This document shows, one piece after another, positions 55,288 to 63,869 of a DNA stretch of 64,000 nucleotides; the first letter of the stretch is position 1, and each line of letters opens with the position of its first letter. The position numbers and the translations under genes were made by a program. Under the pieces are notes generated by a model. The model saw only the letters and a program-made list of their open reading frames with translations, did no database searches and was not told the origin of the DNA. The stretch comes from Roseiarcus sp963820095 (GTDB lineage Bacteria > Pseudomonadota > Alphaproteobacteria > Rhizobiales > Beijerinckiaceae): the NCBI GenBank assembly GCA_963820095.1, contig CAWFZA010000021.1, positions 186,001 to 250,000 of the forward strand. The letters run 5' to 3'.

Positions 55288-55776
55288 TCAAGCGGCGGAG
55301 GACGCCGCGTCGTCCTGTCGCCGCAGGGTCTTGATGCTTCCCCCGGCTTTCTCGATCGCCGCGGCAGCGCTCTTGGACGCGGCGGCGACTTCAAACGTCG
55401 CCCGCGTCGTCCATTCGCCCACGCCGAGAACCTTGACTCCGTCGCGCCGGCGCGTGACGACCCCGGCGTTCATCAGGCTCTCGACCGTAATCGGCTCGCC
55501 CACGTTGAGCTTGCCGGCGTCGATCGCCTTCTGAATGCGCGCCAGGTTCACCTCGTTGTAATCGAGTCGAGCTGGCGGGTTGAAGCCGCGCTTGGGCTGA
55601 CGGCGATGCAAGGGCATCTGGCCCCCCTCGAAGCCCTTGATGCGGACGCCCGAGCGCGCCGTCTGGCCCTTGCCGCCACGGCCGGCCTGCTTGCCCTTGC
55701 CCGAACCGATGCCGCGCCCGACCCGGGTGCGTGGCTTGGACGATCCAGGGTTGTCTCTGACTTCGTTGAGTTTCAT
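55288..55776 (-). CDS. rplO: 50S ribosomal protein L15
   Basis: A 162-residue protein. Starts MKLNEVRDNPGSSKPRTRVG and has the Gly/Arg-rich loop GRGIGSGKGKQAGRGGKGQ and the later FEGGQMPLHRRQPKRGF. Normal length with a slightly longer Ala-rich C-terminus. It assembles late in the large subunit. It follows rpmD after 13 bases. Confidence 0.95.
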   Translation of the reverse strand: MKLNEVRDNPGSSKPRTRVGRGIGSGKGKQAGRGGKGQTARSGVRIKGFEGGQMPLHRRQPKRGFNPPARLDYNEVNLARIQKAIDAGKLNVGEPITVESLMNAGVVTRRRDGVKVLGVGEWTTRATFEVAAASKSAAAAIEKAGGSIKTLRRQDDAASSAA

Positions 55777-55789
55777 GAGGCGGCGATCC

Positions 55790-55981
55790 TTAACGGCCGT
55801 CGACGACGCGCACGAGATGCGCGACCTTGGCGATCATGCCGCGATTGGCGGGCGTGTCGGCGAGGCGCGACCTCCGCCCGATCCGGTTGAGGCCCAAGCC
55901 CTTGAGCGTCTCGCGCTGCGAGCCCGGCCGGCCTATGGCGCTGGCGGTCTGCTCCAGCGTAATGGTTTTCTCGGCGGTCAT
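55790..55981 (-). CDS. rpmD: 50S ribosomal protein L30
   Basis: A 63-residue protein starting MTAEKTITLEQTASAIGRP with the L30 block RETLKGLGLNRIGRRSRL and a normal end VAHLVRVVDGR. The frame is open upstream to 56104, but that part is antisense-like reading of rpsE and is not used; the ATG at 55981 fits the family. Located between rpsE and rplO in the usual order. Confidence 0.93.
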   Translation of the reverse strand: MTAEKTITLEQTASAIGRPGSQRETLKGLGLNRIGRRSRLADTPANRGMIAKVAHLVRVVDGR

Positions 55982-55991
55982 CGTTCTCTTC

Positions 55992-56573
55992 TCACGAATC
56001 CGAGGCGTCCGCCTCGACGCCCTGACGGCGCGACTGCAGCGACGACACCTTGAGGTTGCGCCGTTGGGCGACCGAGCGTGGACTGTCTTCGCGCGCCAGC
56101 GCATCGAACGTCGCGCGGACCATGTTGTACGGGTTCGACGAGCCCTGGCTCTTGGCTACGACGTCGTGCACCCCAAGCGACTCGAAGACGGCGCGCATCG
56201 GGCCGCCCGCGATGATGCCGGTGCCGGCTGGGGCCGCGCGCAGCACGACGCGGCCCGCACCGTGGCGCCCGTTGACGTCGTGATGCAGCGTGCGACCTTC
56301 GCGCAACGGCACACGCACAACGCCGCGCTTCGCGGCCTCGGTCGCCTTGCGGATCGCCTCCGGCACCTCGCGCGCCTTGCCATGGCCGAAGCCGACGCGT
56401 CCCTTCTGGTCGCCGACGACGACAAGCGCGGCGAAGCCGAAGCGACGGCCGCCCTTCACCACCTTCGCGACCCGGTTGATATGCACGAGGCGATCGACAA
56501 ACTCGCTGTCGCGCTCCTCGCGGTTGCGATCGCGGCCGCGGCCGCCTTCTCCTTCACGCGCCATTGGATTCAT
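55992..56573 (-). CDS. rpsE: 30S ribosomal protein S5
   Basis: A 193-residue protein with a polar N-terminal tail of about 20 residues (GEGGRGRDRNREERDSE), then the S5 double-stranded RNA-binding part VDRLVHINRVAKVVKGGRRF and GVVRVPLREGRTLHHDV, then the C-terminal part with VRATFDALAREDSP. It takes part in decoding accuracy. A short C-terminal extension follows the usual end. Confidence 0.95.
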   Translation of the reverse strand: MNPMAREGEGGRGRDRNREERDSEFVDRLVHINRVAKVVKGGRRFGFAALVVVGDQKGRVGFGHGKAREVPEAIRKATEAAKRGVVRVPLREGRTLHHDVNGRHGAGRVVLRAAPAGTGIIAGGPMRAVFESLGVHDVVAKSQGSSNPYNMVRATFDALAREDSPRSVAQRRNLKVSSLQSRRQGVEADASDS

Positions 56574-56633
56574 CCATCAGTCAAACCACCTCGGCGCGCT
56601 TCTTAAGACGCCGTTCAGTTGCGTTGCTTCCCG

Positions 56634-56996
56634 TCAAAAGTCCAAGCCGCCCTCGCGGGCGCCATCCGCCAGCGCTTTGACGCGCCCATGATACATGTAG
56701 CTGCCGCGGTCGAACACCACCTTGTCAACTCCGGCCTTCTTTGCCCGCTCGGCGAGCTCCTTTCCGACGCGCTTCGCCGCCTCGGTGGTCGCGCCGGTCT
56801 TCAACGATTCGCGCATCGTCTTTTCAAGCGACGATGCGGACGCGATCGTGTGGCCGCGCTCGTCATCGATGACCTGAGCGTAGATCTGCTTCGAGGAGCG
56901 GAAAACGCTAAGTCGCGGGCGACCGCCTGAATGGGCGAGAACCGCGCGACGCACGCGAGCCTTGCGTCGATCCGCAGTCGTGTTCGAGTAAGCCAT
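56634..56996 (-). CDS. rplR: 50S ribosomal protein L18
   Basis: A 120-residue protein with RRKARVRRAVLAHSGGRPRL and LSVFRSSKQIYAQVIDD, ending YMYHGRVKALADGAREGGLDF. It binds 5S rRNA in the central protuberance. Length and ends are normal. Confidence 0.95.
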   Translation of the reverse strand: MAYSNTTADRRKARVRRAVLAHSGGRPRLSVFRSSKQIYAQVIDDERGHTIASASSLEKTMRESLKTGATTEAAKRVGKELAERAKKAGVDKVVFDRGSYMYHGRVKALADGAREGGLDF

Positions 56997-57007
56997 GCCG
57001 TCGCCTC

Positions 57008-57541
57008 TTACTTCTTCTTGCCTTCCTTGCGGAAGATGAATTCGCCAGCATACTTCACGCCCTTCCCCTTGTAGGGTTCGGGGCCCCGGAACGCCCGGAT
57101 TTCCGCGGCGACCTGGCCGACTTGCCGCTTATCGATGCCCACAACCGTGATTTCCGTCGGTTTGGCGGCGGTGATCGTCACTCCGGCGGGAATAGGAAAC
57201 GTGATGTCGTGGCTGTATCCGAGCGAGAGCTGCAGGTTCTTGCCGGCGACCGCCGCCTTGTAGCCAACGCCGTTGATCTCGAGCTTCTTCTCGAACCCCT
57301 GGGTGACGCCGCCGACCAGGTTCTGCACCTGGGCGCGAGCCGTGCCCCACATGGCGCGCGAGCGCTTGTCCTCGCCATGCGGCTTCACATGCACGGCGCC
57401 GCCCTCGATCGAAACCGCGACTTCGTCGGGGGCTGTGAATTTCAATTCGCCCTTGGCGCCTTTGACAGCGATCGTCTGGCCGTCGAGCTTGGCGGTGACG
57501 CCGGACGGGATGACGATGGGTTTCTTGCCGATGCGGGACAT
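57008..57541 (-). CDS. rplF: 50S ribosomal protein L6
   Basis: A 177-residue protein of two similar L6 folds. Starts MSRIGKKPIVIPSGVTAKLD; ends with RGPEPYKGKGVKYAGEFIFR, the conserved signature of L6 near the C-terminus. It lies near the sarcin-ricin loop. Confidence 0.95.
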   Translation of the reverse strand: MSRIGKKPIVIPSGVTAKLDGQTIAVKGAKGELKFTAPDEVAVSIEGGAVHVKPHGEDKRSRAMWGTARAQVQNLVGGVTQGFEKKLEINGVGYKAAVAGKNLQLSLGYSHDITFPIPAGVTITAAKPTEITVVGIDKRQVGQVAAEIRAFRGPEPYKGKGVKYAGEFIFRKEGKKK

Positions 57542-57576
57542 TGCTCTCTAATCCGTTTGCTCAAATTCGGCGCCGT

Positions 57577-57975
57577 CTAGAAGACGGTGCACAGGACCTC
57601 GCCCCCGACATTGTTCTCGCGAGCGGAATGGTCGGCCATCACGCCTTTCGGCGTCGAAACGATCGACACGCCAAGCCCGTTAGCAACACGCGGCATCGCG
57701 TCGACTGTCGCATAGACCCGGCGGCCCGGCTTGGACACGCGCTCAATCTTTCGGATGACCGGCTGGTCATCGAAATATTTCAGCTCGATTTCGAACTCGG
57801 TGCGGCCATTGCCGTAGTCGGTGGTCGAATAGCCGCGGATATAACCTTCCGCCTCCAGAACGTCGAGCACGTTCTTGCGCAACGAGGAGCCCGGCGTGGA
57901 AACCTTGCCCCGCTTGCGCATTTGCGCGTTGCGGATGCGGGTGAGCATATCGCCGAGAGGATCGTTCATCGCCAT
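57577..57975 (-). CDS. rpsH: 30S ribosomal protein S8
   Basis: A 132-residue 16S rRNA-binding protein with NDPLGDMLTRIRNAQMRKRG near the start and GVSIVSTPKGVMADHSAREN near the end, the S8 signature region. In enterobacteria S8 represses its own operon; no target site is evident here. Confidence 0.95.
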   Translation of the reverse strand: MAMNDPLGDMLTRIRNAQMRKRGKVSTPGSSLRKNVLDVLEAEGYIRGYSTTDYGNGRTEFEIELKYFDDQPVIRKIERVSKPGRRVYATVDAMPRVANGLGVSIVSTPKGVMADHSARENNVGGEVLCTVF

Positions 57976-57988
57976 GATACTCGCCTCC

Positions 57989-58294
57989 TCACCAGCTCGA
58001 CTTGACCAGGCCCGGAATCAGACCCTGATTCCCGAGTTCACGGAGCGCGATGCGCGACATCTTCATCTTGCGATAGAAAGCGCGCGGCCGTCCTGTCACT
58101 TGGCAACGATTGCGCACGCGAATGATCGCGCCGTTGCGGGGCAGCGCCGCAAGCCGGATGCGGGCCTCGAAGCGCTCCTCCATCGGACGCGCCTGATCGT
58201 TGGCGACATCCAGCAAGCGCTTGCGGCGGGCGGCGAACTTCTTCGCCAGCCGCTGCTTGCGCAGGTTATTCTCAATCGCACTCTTCTTTGCCAT
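57989..58294 (-). CDS. rpsN: 30S ribosomal protein S14 (zinc-independent form)
   Basis: A 101-residue long-form S14 starting MAKKSAIENNLRKQRLAKKF and ending RELGNQGLIPGLVKSSW. It lacks the CxxC pairs of the zinc form. The segment RNRCQVTGRPRAFYRK is the family signature. Confidence 0.95.
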   Translation of the reverse strand: MAKKSAIENNLRKQRLAKKFAARRKRLLDVANDQARPMEERFEARIRLAALPRNGAIIRVRNRCQVTGRPRAFYRKMKMSRIALRELGNQGLIPGLVKSSW

Positions 58295-58335
58295 TCATCG
58301 GCTCCAATTTCCGCGTCTGAGCGCCCGGTTGAGGC

Positions 58336-59052
58336 TCACTGCCGGAAGGGGAAGTTGAACTCGCGCAGCAAGGCCCGCGCTTCCGCGTCGGTCTTCGCCG
58401 TCGTACAGACGACAATGTCAAGACCAAGCATGCTCTCGGCCTTGTCGTAGTCGATTTCGGGAAAGATTATGTGCTCCTTGACGCCAAGCGCATAATTGCC
58501 CCGCCCGTCGAACGACTTCGGATCCAGGCCGCGGAAATCGCGCACACGCGGCAGAGCCACAGTGACCAGACGATCGAGAAACTCGTACATGCGCGTCCGG
58601 CGCAACGTGACCTTGGCGCCAATCGGCATGTTCTCGCGCACCTTGAAGGTCGAGATCGCTTTCCGGGCCCGGGTGACGATCGCCTTCTGACCGGCGATCA
58701 TCGCAAGATCCGCGGCGGCGGAGGTCACTTTCTTGGTGTCGTTGACGGCCTCGCCAACGCCCATGTTGAGCACAATCTTATCGAGACGCGGCACTTCAAG
58801 CGCATTCTTGTACCCGAACTCCTGGGTGAGCTTGGGCACGATCTCGTCCTGATAGCGCTTCTTCAGGCGCGCCGAATAGTCCTTAGGGGCGGCCCTGACC
58901 GCGCCTGCCGCGGCGACTTCAGCGCCAGCTTCCTTGCGCGGCTTGCCTTTGGCGTCCTTCGCGGCGGGGGCGGCGTCGGGTTTGCCGCCCTTAGCCGCCG
59001 GCTTATCGCCCTTGCCGGGCTTGGCGCCTTTATCGCCCTTCGTGTCAGCCAT
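58336..59052 (-). CDS. rplE: 50S ribosomal protein L5 with a basic N-terminal extension
   Basis: A 238-residue protein; the usual length is about 180-185. Residues 1-57 are a Lys/Ala/Gly/Pro-rich extension made of irregular repeats of KGDK-like and PAAK-like pieces, probably disordered. The L5 core begins near YSARLKKRYQDEIVPKL, with KIVLNMGVGEAVNDTK and FDGRGNYALGVKEHIIFPEI. It binds 5S rRNA. The start ATG at 59052 overlaps rplX by 8 bases. Shorter in-frame starts (for example near the core) cannot be excluded. Confidence 0.9.
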   Translation of the reverse strand: MADTKGDKGAKPGKGDKPAAKGGKPDAAPAAKDAKGKPRKEAGAEVAAAGAVRAAPKDYSARLKKRYQDEIVPKLTQEFGYKNALEVPRLDKIVLNMGVGEAVNDTKKVTSAAADLAMIAGQKAIVTRARKAISTFKVRENMPIGAKVTLRRTRMYEFLDRLVTVALPRVRDFRGLDPKSFDGRGNYALGVKEHIIFPEIDYDKAESMLGLDIVVCTTAKTDAEARALLREFNFPFRQ

Positions 59053-59362
59053 CGATCAAGTCTCCGGAACCTCTGGCGACGCGCACCTTCCGGCCGTCGT
59101 CGAGAATCTTAAATCCGACACGCGTCGGCTTGCCCGTCTTGGGATCGAGAATCGCCAGATTGGACAAATGGATTGTCGCTTCCTTGCTGATGATCCCGCC
59201 CTCCGTCTGCGCCGTCTGGCGCGTGTGTCGGCGCACGAGATTGACGCCCGCGACAATGGCGCGACTCTCCTCGGGCATCACCTGGCGAACTTCGCCACGC
59301 TTTCCCTTGTCGCGGCCGGCGGTCACGATCACGCGGTCGCCCTTCTTGATCTTAGCCGCCAT
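59045..59362 (-). CDS. rplX: 50S ribosomal protein L24
   Basis: A 105-residue protein with the KOW motif KIKKGDRVIVTAGRDKGKRG at the start. It starts assembly of the large subunit. ATG 59362 overlaps the rplN stop by one base (TGATG), and the gene overlaps rplE by 8 bases, so all three are coupled. A GTG at 59365 is a possible earlier start. Confidence 0.94.
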   Translation of the reverse strand: MAAKIKKGDRVIVTAGRDKGKRGEVRQVMPEESRAIVAGVNLVRRHTRQTAQTEGGIISKEATIHLSNLAILDPKTGKPTRVGFKILDDGRKVRVARGSGDLIDG

Positions 59363-59730
59363 CACAGCACCTCAGGCGCAAGCGAGATGATCTTCACGTG
59401 ATTTTTAGCGCGAAGTTCGCGCGGAACCGGCCCGAAGATGCGGGTTCCGACCGGCTCGGACTGATTGTTGATCAGCACCGCGGCGTTCGAATCGAACCGG
59501 ATCACCGACCCGTCGGCGCGGCGGATGTCCTTGGCGGTGCGCACCACAACCGCCTTCATCACGTCGCCCTTCTTGACGCGACCGCGCGGGATCGCCTCCT
59601 TGATCGAAACGACGATGATGTCGCCGATCGAGGCGTAACGACGCTTCGATCCGCCCAAAACCTTGATGCACATCACGCGCCGCGCGCCCGAATTGTCGGC
59701 GACGTCGAGATTGGTCTGCATCTGTATCAT
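59362..59730 (-). CDS. rplN: 50S ribosomal protein L14
   Basis: A 122-residue protein with MQTNLDVADNSGARRVMCI at the start, GDIIVVSIKEAIPRGRVKKG in the middle and GPVPRELRAKNHVKIISL at the end. Normal length for the family. It sits at the inter-subunit face. Confidence 0.95.
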   Translation of the reverse strand: MIQMQTNLDVADNSGARRVMCIKVLGGSKRRYASIGDIIVVSIKEAIPRGRVKKGDVMKAVVVRTAKDIRRADGSVIRFDSNAAVLINNQSEPVGTRIFGPVPRELRAKNHVKIISLAPEVL

Positions 59731-59752
59731 GGCCTAGCCGCCTTTTTTCGAA

Positions 59753-59998
59753 TTACGCCTTGGGCGCCGTCTCGCCGACGACAATCCAGCGCTTGAGCTT
59801 CGAGATCGGCCGCGTCTCCTCGATCGAGACGAGGTCGCCGACCTTCTGGGTCTTGTTTTCGACATGCGCGTGGTAGTTCTTCGACTTGCGCACGGTCTTC
59901 TTCAATAGCGGGTGGGTGAAACGGCGCTCGACCTTTATGACCAGCGTCTTTTCCTGCTTGTCGCTGACGACGACGCCCTGCAAAATTCTCTTTGGCAT
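59753..59998 (-). CDS. rpsQ: 30S ribosomal protein S17
   Basis: An 81-residue OB-fold protein starting MPKRILQGVVVSDKQEKTLV with VERRFTHPLLKKTVRKSKNY and GDLVSIEETRPISKLKRW. Four bases separate it from rpmC. Confidence 0.95.
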   Translation of the reverse strand: MPKRILQGVVVSDKQEKTLVIKVERRFTHPLLKKTVRKSKNYHAHVENKTQKVGDLVSIEETRPISKLKRWIVVGETAPKA

Positions 59999-60002
59999 GA
60001 GT

Positions 60003-60221
60003 TTAGTCCTTGGCCTTCGCGGCGGCGCGCTTCTGGGCGGCGACGGTCATGACGCGGGCGATATCACGGCGCACGACGCGCACCCGCGCCGTATCCTGCA
60101 ATTGCCCGCTCGCCTTCTGAAAGCGCAGGTTGAACTGCTCCTTCTTGAGCTTGAGCGCCTCGTCATTGAGTTGATCTTCGGTCATGACGCGAATGTCGGA
60201 AAGACGGCTGGCGTTTTTCAT
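60003..60221 (-). CDS. rpmC: 50S ribosomal protein L29
   Basis: A 72-residue two-helix protein with DQLNDEALKLKKEQFNLRFQ and RVRVVRRDIARVMTVAAQK. Lies at the exit tunnel mouth, where chaperones dock. Normal length. Confidence 0.94.
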   Translation of the reverse strand: MKNASRLSDIRVMTEDQLNDEALKLKKEQFNLRFQKASGQLQDTARVRVVRRDIARVMTVAAQKRAAAKAKD

Positions 60222-60235
60222 GGCTCATGCGCCTC

Positions 60236-60649
60236 CTATTCCGCGATGCGCTGAATGAAGCGCGTCTTGATCGGCAGCTTCGCCGCCGCGAGCGCGAACG
60301 CCTCGCGCGCGATCGGTTCCGGCACGCCGTCGACCTCGAACATGATGCGTCCCGGCGCAACGCGGGCGACCCAGAATTCCGGCGCGCCCTTGCCCTTGCC
60401 CATGCGCACCTCGATCGGCTTCTTCGACACCGGCACGTCGGGGAAGACGCGAATCCAGACACGGCCGGCGCGCTTCATGTGCCGTGTCAGCGCGCGGCGC
60501 GCGGCCTCGATCTGACGCGCGGTGACGCGCTCCGGCTCCATCGCCTTGAGCCCGAATTCACCGAAATTGAGCGCGAAGCCGCCCTTCGCATTCCCGTGAA
60601 TGCGGCCTTTGAAAGCTTTGCGGAACTTGGTTTTTTTAGGCTGCATCAT
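60236..60649 (-). CDS. rplP: 50S ribosomal protein L16
   Basis: A 137-residue protein starting MMQPKKTKFRKAFKGRIHG, with KRAGRVWIRVFPDVPVSKKP and RMGKGKGAPEFWVARVAPGR. It binds near the peptidyl transferase centre and helps position the A-site tRNA. Confidence 0.95.
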   Translation of the reverse strand: MMQPKKTKFRKAFKGRIHGNAKGGFALNFGEFGLKAMEPERVTARQIEAARRALTRHMKRAGRVWIRVFPDVPVSKKPIEVRMGKGKGAPEFWVARVAPGRIMFEVDGVPEPIAREAFALAAAKLPIKTRFIQRIAE

Positions 60650-60677
60650 GATGGCATACTCTTAAGCTGCGCGCCCG

Positions 60678-61406
60678 TCAGACGGCTTCGCGCTCGCGCT
60701 CGCGCGGTTCGCGGCGCGGACGATGGGTGGAGGAATGGTCGGCCTCGGCCAGGCGCTTGTCCTGGGCCATCGGGTCGTGCTCGAGGATCTCGCCCTTGAA
60801 GATCCAAACCTTGATGCCGCACGTGCCATAGGCGGTGTGCGCGGTGGCGACGCCGTAGTCGACGTCGGCGCGCAAGGTGTGCAGGGGCACGCGACCCTCG
60901 CGGTACCACTCGAGCCGGGCGATTTCCGCGCCGCCCAGCCGGCCCGAGCAATTGATGCGGATGCCCTCCGCGCCGAGACGCATCGCCGACTGCACGGCGC
61001 GTTTCATCGCCCGCCGGAAAGCCACCCGGCGCTCGAGCTGTTGAGCGATGGACTCGGCGACAAGCGTCGCGTCGACTTCAGGCTTGCGGACCTCGACGAT
61101 GTTGATCGCGACTTCCGAGCTGGTCAGCTTGGCGACCTGCTTGCGCAATTTCTCAATGTCGGCGCCTTTCTTGCCGATGACCACGCCCGGACGAGCCGAG
61201 TGGATATTGATGCGCGCCTTCTTGTGCGGACGTTCGATGACGATCTTCGAAATCGCCGCTTGCTTGAGACCCTTGGTCAGCGACTCGCGGATCTTCATGT
61301 CCTCGTGCAACAGCTTGCCGTACTCAGCCTTGCTCGAATACCAACGAGAATCCCAAGTGCGGTTGACGCCGAGGCGCAGACCGATCGGATTGATTTTCTG
61401 TCCCAT
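60678..61406 (-). CDS. rpsC: 30S ribosomal protein S3
   Basis: A 242-residue protein with an N-terminal KH domain (VIGKKGADIEKLRKQVAKL) and the S3 C-terminal domain (RREGRVPLHTLRADVDYG with local variant). The C-terminus ends in an Arg/Glu-rich tail PRREPREREREAV. It forms part of the mRNA entry site. Confidence 0.95.
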   Translation of the reverse strand: MGQKINPIGLRLGVNRTWDSRWYSSKAEYGKLLHEDMKIRESLTKGLKQAAISKIVIERPHKKARINIHSARPGVVIGKKGADIEKLRKQVAKLTSSEVAINIVEVRKPEVDATLVAESIAQQLERRVAFRRAMKRAVQSAMRLGAEGIRINCSGRLGGAEIARLEWYREGRVPLHTLRADVDYGVATAHTAYGTCGIKVWIFKGEILEHDPMAQDKRLAEADHSSTHRPRREPREREREAV

Positions 61407-61417
61407 CTTGATTCTTC

Positions 61418-61810
61418 CTAAGCGGCCTTGGCGTCGACGGCCGCGACTTCGCGCACGACGATCGTGATATTGGCGAACGGCTTTTCGATCCGCCCCGCCC
61501 GGCCCCGCGCACGGGGACTGAAGCGCCTCAACACGATGTCCTTGCCCACCCAGGCTTGGGCGACGATCAGATCGTCGACGTCGAGCTCATGATTGTTCTC
61601 GGCATTGGCGATTGCGGACTCGAGCGTCTTTTTGACCTCGACCGAAATCCGCTTCTTGGAGAACTCGAGATCGGCGAGCGCGGTCGCCACCTTCTTGCCC
61701 CGGATGAGTTGGGCAAGCAGGTTGAGCTTTTGCGGGCTGACGCGCAGCATGCGCGTCGTCGCCTTGGCTTCGTTCTCCGCCTGACGGCGTGGGTTGGACA
61801 GCTTGGACAT
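61418..61810 (-). CDS. rplV: 50S ribosomal protein L22
   Basis: A 130-residue protein with RMLRVSPQKLNLLAQLIRGK and KTLESAIANAENNHELDVDD; its extended loop SPRARGRAGRIEKPFA lines the exit tunnel near the site of macrolide binding. Normal length. Confidence 0.95.
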   Translation of the reverse strand: MSKLSNPRRQAENEAKATTRMLRVSPQKLNLLAQLIRGKKVATALADLEFSKKRISVEVKKTLESAIANAENNHELDVDDLIVAQAWVGKDIVLRRFSPRARGRAGRIEKPFANITIVVREVAAVDAKAA

Positions 61811-61816
61811 CGGGGA

Positions 61817-62095
61817 TCAGGCCCTCTTGGCCTTCTTGTCGGCGGAATGGCCGTGAAAGGTGCGGGTGGGAGCGAATTCGCCGAACTTGTGGCCGATCAT
61901 CTCTTCCGACACGAGCACCGGAATGTGCTTGTGGCCGTTGTAGACGCCGAACGTGAGACCGACGAACTGCGGCAGGATCGTCGAGCGACGGCTCCAGATC
62001 TTGATGATGTCGGAGCGGCCTGATGCGCGGGCGGCGTCAGCCTTCCTGAGCATATAACCGTCGACGAACGGACCCTTCCAGATCGATCGCGTCAT
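61817..62095 (-). CDS. rpsS: 30S ribosomal protein S19
   Basis: A 92-residue protein starting MTRSIWKGPFVDGYMLRKAD with SRRSTILPQFVGLTFGVYNG and EFAPTRTFHGHSADKKAKRA. Sits in the head of the small subunit. 4-base spacing to rplB. Confidence 0.95.
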   Translation of the reverse strand: MTRSIWKGPFVDGYMLRKADAARASGRSDIIKIWSRRSTILPQFVGLTFGVYNGHKHIPVLVSEEMIGHKFGEFAPTRTFHGHSADKKAKRA

Positions 62096-62098
62096 GGG

Positions 62099-62938
62099 TC
62101 AGCCTCTCCTCTTGCGCGCATGGCGCGATGCGACGATGAACTTGTCGGTCGCCTTGTTCGACCGGGTCTTCTTGCCCTTGGTCGGCTTTCCCCATGGGCT
62201 CACAGGATGGCGCCCCCCCGACGACTTGCCCTCGCCGCCGCCGTGTGGGTGATCGACCGGGTTCATGACCACGCCGCGATTGTGCGGACGGCGCCCGAGC
62301 CAACGGCTGCGGCCGGCCTTGCTGATCGACGTGTTCATGTGATCGGGATTCGACACCGCGCCGACCGAGGCGAAACACTGGCCATGAATGAGCCGTTGCT
62401 CGCCCGAACTGAGGCGCAGCGAGACGTAACCCTGATCGCGGCTAACGATCTGCGCGTACGAACCGGCCGAACGGGCGATCGCGCCGCCCTTGCCGATCTT
62501 CATTTCGACATTGTGGACGATCGTGCCCACGGGAATGTTGGCGAGCGGCATTGCGTTGCCGGGCTTCACGTCGACCTGGAGGCCGGAGATCACTTCATCC
62601 CCGGGAGACAGGCGTTGCGGGGCCAAAATGTAGGCCTGCTCGCCGTCGGCATATTTGATCAGCGCGATGAAGCTCGTGCGGTTGGGGTCGTATTCCAGCC
62701 GCTCGACCTTGGCCGCGACATCGAGCTTGCGCCGCTTGAAGTCGACGATGCGATAGGTCTGCTTGTGACCGCCGCCGCGGAAGCGCACCGTGGTCCGGCC
62801 ACTGTTGTTGCGTCCACCCTTCTCGGATTTGCCAACAGTCAGCGCCTTCACCGGCTTGCCCTTGTGGAGCTCGCTGCGGTCGACAATGACGAGCTGACGA
62901 AGGCTCGGGGTCGTCGGCTTAAATGTTTTGAGCGCCAT
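62099..62938 (-). CDS. rplB: 50S ribosomal protein L2
   Basis: A 279-residue protein with GRNNSGRTTVRFRGGGHKQT in the first third, and RGVVMNPVDHPHGGGEGKSS near the end, the conserved L2 signature next to the peptidyl transferase centre. Length as expected. Confidence 0.95.
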   Translation of the reverse strand: MALKTFKPTTPSLRQLVIVDRSELHKGKPVKALTVGKSEKGGRNNSGRTTVRFRGGGHKQTYRIVDFKRRKLDVAAKVERLEYDPNRTSFIALIKYADGEQAYILAPQRLSPGDEVISGLQVDVKPGNAMPLANIPVGTIVHNVEMKIGKGGAIARSAGSYAQIVSRDQGYVSLRLSSGEQRLIHGQCFASVGAVSNPDHMNTSISKAGRSRWLGRRPHNRGVVMNPVDHPHGGGEGKSSGGRHPVSPWGKPTKGKKTRSNKATDKFIVASRHARKRRG

Positions 62939-62950
62939 GCCTCTCGCTCC

Positions 62951-63247
62951 TCACAGACCGGTGGTCATGTCGATGCGATCGCCGTCGGCCAGCGTGACGA
63001 TCGCTTTCTTGATGTCTTGCTGGCGTCCACGAACGCCTCGAAACGCCTTGTTCTTGCCTTTGCGCAAGAGCGTGTTGACCGCCGTCACCTTGACGTCGAA
63101 CAATTTCTCGATCGCCGCCTTGATCTGCGGCTTGGTCGCATTGCGCGCGACCTTGAACACGAACTGGTTGCTTTCGGAAGCCAGCGTCGCCTTTTCGGTG
63201 ATCACCGGAGCGACGATCGCGTCGTAGTGGCGTACGTCCTTGATCAT
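62951..63247 (-). CDS. rplW: 50S ribosomal protein L23
   Basis: A 98-residue protein with HYDAIVAPVITEKATLASES and ATKPQIKAAIEKLFDVKVTA, ending DGDRIDMTTGL. At the tunnel exit, contacting trigger factor. The ATG at 63247 overlaps the rplD stop by 4 bases. Confidence 0.95.
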   Translation of the reverse strand: MIKDVRHYDAIVAPVITEKATLASESNQFVFKVARNATKPQIKAAIEKLFDVKVTAVNTLLRKGKNKAFRGVRGRQQDIKKAIVTLADGDRIDMTTGL

Positions 63248-63865
63248 TTGAACCGCGCCTCCAGCGCCTCAACGGCGGCCCGCGTCAGGACCAGCTTCTC
63301 GCGCCGCATGATGTCATAGACATTGACGCCCTGGACCGGCAGCACGTCGATCTCCGGCAGGTTGCGCGCGGCGTGGGCGAACTTCGCCTGCGGCTCGGTC
63401 CCATCAATGATGAGCGCATTCTTCAGCGCCGCCTTTTCGAACGACAGACGCAGCGTCTTCGTCTTGCCCTCGTCAATCTGGGCGTTTTCCCACAGCACGA
63501 GGCCGCCGGCGCGAACCTTGGCCGAGAGCGCGTGCTTGAGCGCCAGCGCCCGCACCTTCTTCGGCAGGTCGTGCTCGTGGCTGCGCAGCGACCGGGCCCA
63601 TCGCGCGTCCGCCGCCGCGGAACTGCGGCACGCGCGCCGAGCCGTGACGGGCGCCGCCCGTGCCCTTCTGCTTGTACATCTTCTTGCCGGTGCGATGGAT
63701 GTCCGCGCGCCCCAGCGTCTTGTGCGTTCCGGCCTGCCGCTTGGCGAGTTGCCAGCGCACCATGCGCGCAATCAGGTCAGCCCGCGGCTCAAGCCCGAAG
63801 ACATCATCGCTAAGCTCCAGCGAGCCGGCTGCCGAACCGTCGATCGACGTCATGTCGTATTTCAT
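63244..63865 (-). CDS. rplD: 50S ribosomal protein L4 (one frameshift)
   Basis: About 206 residues expected. The N-terminal frame begins MKYDMTSIDGSAAGSLELSD and contains GTGGARHGSARVPQFRGGGR. After GRAMGPV near 63598 the frame shifts by one base and the continuation RSHEHDLPKKVRALALK, ending ALEARFK, is in the next frame to 63244. L4 is essential and its motifs survive on both sides, so a sequence error is the best reading. It stops overlapping rplW by 4 bases. Confidence 0.9.
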
Positions 63866-63869
63866 GGCG

